From: Candidatus Pelethomonas intestinigallinarum
GTDB taxonomy: Bacteria; Bacillota; Clostridia; Oscillospirales; Oscillospiraceae
Assembly (NCBI GenBank): GCA_018712665.1
Contig: DVGP01000082.1
Span: forward strand, 1 to 5,144
Direction of reading: 5' to 3'
Length of the DNA: 5,144 nucleotides
The notes under the pieces are model-generated. The model worked only from the letters and a program-made list of their open reading frames with translations, was not told the DNA's origin and ran no database searches. How positions within the stretch are numbered: the stretch's first letter is position 1; every line of letters starts with the position of its first letter. Shown here piece by piece: positions 4,836 to 5,144 of the stretch. The position numbers were made by a program, and so were the translations under genes.

Positions 4836-5144
4836 ATAAATTCCAGAGATAGGCGGAGTGGATGGTGACGGCGATCTCCATCGTCCCCACGGCCTCGCCG
4901 TCCCGCAGGGCGGTGACAGTGGCGGTGCAGGGGTAGTCGCCGTAGGGCAGGGCCTCGGTGAGCCAGAGCGACAGCAGGGTGGCCCCGGGGGCGATCTCCA
5001 CCGCCTTTGTCACGGCGGCCCCCGTGTCATCCCGGCGCAGCTCCACCCGGTAATGGTCCGCGTCGCTGTCGTTGCGGATCTCCGCCGCCAGGGCGGTCTT
5101 GTCCACCGTGGCGTACAGATGGGCGGGCAGGGAGATGGAGATCT
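4834..5144 (-). CDS. C-terminal part of an unidentified, probably secreted beta-rich protein
   Basis: The frame stays open to the right edge, so only the last 102 residues are visible and the true start lies outside. The readable part begins ISISLPAHLYATVDKTALAA. A GTG at 5106-5104 could serve as a start, but it has no ribosome site and would cut into a continuous beta-strand pattern (SISLPAHLYATV), so I reject it. Alternating hydrophobic residues, an EIAPGATL turn, an ALPYGDYPCTATV strand and a closing strand AVTIHSAYLWNL suggest a beta-sandwich of the kind seen at the ends of Firmicutes surface proteins. The opening SISLPAHL resembles the SVTVPAAL start of the shared domain in the next two genes, but the rest diverges. 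It is twelve bases from the next start, hence in the same operon. Function unknown. Confidence 0.75.
   Translation of the reverse strand, partial: ISISLPAHLYATVDKTALAAEIRNDSDADHYRVELRRDDTGAAVTKAVEIAPGATLLSLWLTEALPYGDYPCTATVTALRDGEAVGTMEIAVTIHSAYLWNL

Noticed and set aside
4834..4850. TTATAA as a -10 element before the 166-residue gene
   Set aside because: It overlaps the end of the upstream coding region and the ribosome site, and no -35-like hexamer is found at suitable spacing.

Overview
The window is GC-rich and every convincing gene lies on the minus strand, so transcription runs from the right edge to the left. The gene families suggest a Gram-positive gut Clostridia genome of high GC content, of the Oscillospiraceae/Flavonifractor kind. 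The evidence is a VirD4-type coupling protein of the sort found in Tn1549-like integrative conjugative elements, plus a secreted protein with BspA-like and InlB B-repeat modules, strong GGAGG ribosome sites and frequent GTG/TTG starts. This taxonomic call is an inference from family resemblance, not from a marker gene.

Layout in the direction of transcription: (1) The end of a gene that enters from the right edge (5144-4834) encodes a beta-rich, probably extracytoplasmic protein of unknown function. (2) A 166-residue secreted protein (4821-4321) has a TTG start and a perfect AAGGAGG site that overlaps the stop of the previous gene. (3) A 791-residue secreted, cysteine-rich multidomain surface protein (4309-1934) has a signal peptide, a Cys cluster, a BspA-like LRR region, a Gly-8 linker, CxxC-knuckle repeats, three InlB B-repeats, and a C-terminal domain homologous to the 166-residue protein. 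These three are packed 11-12 nt apart and look like one operon. (4) An 82-bp gap holds a strong GC hairpin (probable terminator), a -10-like element and a perfect 17-bp palindrome. (5) The VirD4/TraG-like conjugative coupling ATPase follows (1851-49, GTG start). (6) A further gene starts at 77 with its own GGAGG site, overlaps the end of virD4 by 29 bp and leaves the window at the left edge.

The likely picture is the junction between a cassette of secreted or surface proteins and the DNA-transfer module of a conjugative element. VirD4 would bring the relaxase-DNA complex to the type IV secretion channel. The secreted cassette may serve cell-surface attachment, but that role is inferred from domain types and position only. 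The most interesting points are the C-terminal domain shared by neighbouring secreted proteins, the palindrome placed between terminator and virD4 ribosome site, and the unlisted overlapping gene start at 77. There is no RNA gene, CRISPR array, insertion sequence or integrase in the window, and no gene-free stretch longer than 82 bp.
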